Assembly: GCA_947373185.1 (NCBI GenBank)
Contig: CANBWP010000004.1
Location: 1-64,000, forward strand
Reading direction: 5' to 3'
Length of the DNA stretch: 64,000 bases
Source: Comamonadaceae bacterium
GTDB taxonomy: Bacteria > Pseudomonadota > Gammaproteobacteria > Burkholderiales > Burkholderiaceae_C
The position numbers and the translations under genes are program-made. Every line of letters starts with the position of its first letter. Within the stretch, counting starts at the first letter, position 1. Under the pieces are notes generated by a model, which saw only the letters and a list, made by a program, of their open reading frames with translations, ran no database searches and was not told the origin of the DNA. Positions 63,036-64,000 of this stretch are shown here, one piece after another.

Positions 63036-64000
63036 TCATGTGTGTGGGGGTGTGGGCAGCGGTGCCTCCATCGGGATGCATCCTTCACGTTGTAGGTGTG
63101 TCCAAAACGCCATGGGGATGACGGCCTTGTCGGCCACCCGCGCATCTTGCCATTCTGCAGCGGTTCGAACGCCCAGCATCACGATGTGGGTGGCAGGATG
63201 AGCCAACGCAAATTGCAAGGCGGCTGCGCGCAAGCTCACGCCGTAAAGGTCCGCGATGTTTTGAATGTGCAGGGCCTTGTGAACCCACTGCGCGCTGGCA
63301 CGAGCGTAATTGAAAGTGACATCGGCGTTTTGGGTTAAACGTTTCGCCAAGATGCCTGAATTGAACACGCCGCCGAGGGCCAAGGCCACCTTGCGTGTCA
63401 GCAATGTCGACATCAATTCGGGCAATGCGCTGGTGTCAAGCAGGGTGTATCGACCTGCCAACATCAAGGCATCTAAATCAGCATGTTTTAAAACCTCCAG
63501 CACGATGCGGTGGTCATTCACGCCCAAACCAATGTGTGTGATCAGGCCTTCTTGTTTGAGTTGGGTCAGTTCTGGCAAAGTTTCTGACAGGACTTGTTGC
63601 AAGACATGGGGCGCCTGAGCACCCTGTGTTTCAGCATCGATGTCATGCACATACACGGCATCTAAGGTGTTCAGCCCCATGCGCTGCAAAGTGTCCTCCA
63701 CACTGCGCCGAATGCCACTGCGAGAAAAATCCCAGTGCTGCACATTTGACAAACCGTCGACATAGGCAAATTGCTCGCGTGGCACATGGGCCGAGGGCGT
63801 GAGAAGTCGGCCTACTTTGCTAGACAGCCGAAACTGCACACGGGCTTGCTGGCGCAGCAGGGCGCCCATGCGTTGTTCAGACAAGCCGTGGCCGTAATGG
63901 GGTGCCGTGTCAAAACTGCGGCAACCATCTCGCCATGCAGCACTTAAAACTTGCTGCGCGTTCGCGTCGCTCAGCGCTTCAAACAAATTGCCCATGGGCG
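63036..64000 (-). CDS. Aldo/keto reductase, sugar dehydrogenase-like (partial, runs off the edge)
   Basis: At least 321 codons are visible. The first residues seen, APMGNLFEALSD, correspond to the GGAPLGNL-type region of the family, so about 10-20 N-terminal residues lie beyond base 64000. Motifs are SFDTAPHYGHGLSE (catalytic Asp-Tyr region), LSSKVGRLL (catalytic Lys) and YVHDID (His). This resembles D-threo-aldose 1-dehydrogenase / L-fucose dehydrogenase-type AKRs that form sugar lactones. It precedes the COG3618 lactonase. Confidence 0.85.
   Translation of the reverse strand, partial: PMGNLFEALSDANAQQVLSAAWRDGCRSFDTAPHYGHGLSEQRMGALLRQQARVQFRLSSKVGRLLTPSAHVPREQFAYVDGLSNVQHWDFSRSGIRRSVEDTLQRMGLNTLDAVYVHDIDAETQGAQAPHVLQQVLSETLPELTQLKQEGLITHIGLGVNDHRIVLEVLKHADLDALMLAGRYTLLDTSALPELMSTLLTRKVALALGGVFNSGILAKRLTQNADVTFNYARASAQWVHKALHIQNIADLYGVSLRAAALQFALAHPATHIVMLGVRTAAEWQDARVADKAVIPMAFWTHLQREGCIPMEAPLPTPPHT

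Overview
The window looks like chromosomal DNA of a betaproteobacterium of the Comamonadaceae, most likely a Limnohabitans/Rhodoferax-type freshwater organism. This rests on family-level protein resemblance, the dense and often overlapping gene packing, the ftsK-lolA-rarA and ribF-ileS-lspA gene orders, paired PimC/PimD-type acyl-CoA dehydrogenases, Bug/Tct and Liv transport genes, and a CIRCE element in front of rpoH. No database search was possible, so the genus is a guess. I see no prophage, CRISPR array or intact insertion sequence, and no stretch over 300 bases lacks a gene.

Layout. 1-149: 3' end of an exbD/tolR-like gene and its terminator. 239-3093 (minus): rpoH under a perfect CIRCE operator, then a ketodeoxy-sugar-acid kinase and a uronate dehydrogenase-like gene. 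3149-17241: the accessory part of the window, with two sulfatases, a membrane-anchored formylglycine-generating enzyme, a DUF1254 protein, a SphA-like outer-membrane protein, a DsbA-fold isomerase-like protein, a beta-propeller protein of unknown function, an SDR, an MBL hydrolase, a dehalogenase-like hydrolase, a PF10118 protein and one TetR regulator on the opposite strand. Most neighbours overlap or abut, so it reads as two coupled operons of one organosulfate or aromatic catabolic locus.

17374-27957: housekeeping genes (FAD amine oxidase, ftsY, hemerythrin, rsmD-coaD, recJ and an RpfE-like gene, then lolC-lolD-tatD-spermidine-synthase-like). 28090-35674: tctB-tctA, gamma-glutamyltransferase, two EamA transporters, an SDR and a quinone oxidoreductase. 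35739-42614 (minus): ribF-ileS-lspA and a two-subunit acyl-CoA dehydrogenase. 42781-46270: purN, a DUF1653 gene overlapping its tail, rsmB-like methyltransferase and a fatty-acid desaturase. 46278-46424: a 147-bp near-perfect inverted repeat that looks like a non-autonomous element. 46468-48134 (minus): rpmG, rpmB, trxB. 48240-52701: ftsK-lolA-rarA.

52713-56236: livHMGF without a binding-protein gene. 56287-58469 (minus): a ferredoxin-type reductase coupled to a Bug-type binding protein. 58516-60647: an epimerase-like gene and an MFS transporter. 61204-61288 (minus): tRNA-Leu(CAA). 61414-64000 (minus): a small membrane-anchored unknown protein, a COG3618 lactonase-type amidohydrolase and an aldo/keto reductase that leaves the window, together resembling oxidative sugar (fucose-type) catabolism.

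The best candidate for an undescribed system is the 4.0-17.2 kb locus. At least four products (two sulfatases, the FGE, the DUF1254 protein) carry membrane anchors that should place them in the periplasm, one sulfatase has a non-consensus CTVSR maturation motif, and a palindrome in front of the divergent tetR gene could be the operator.
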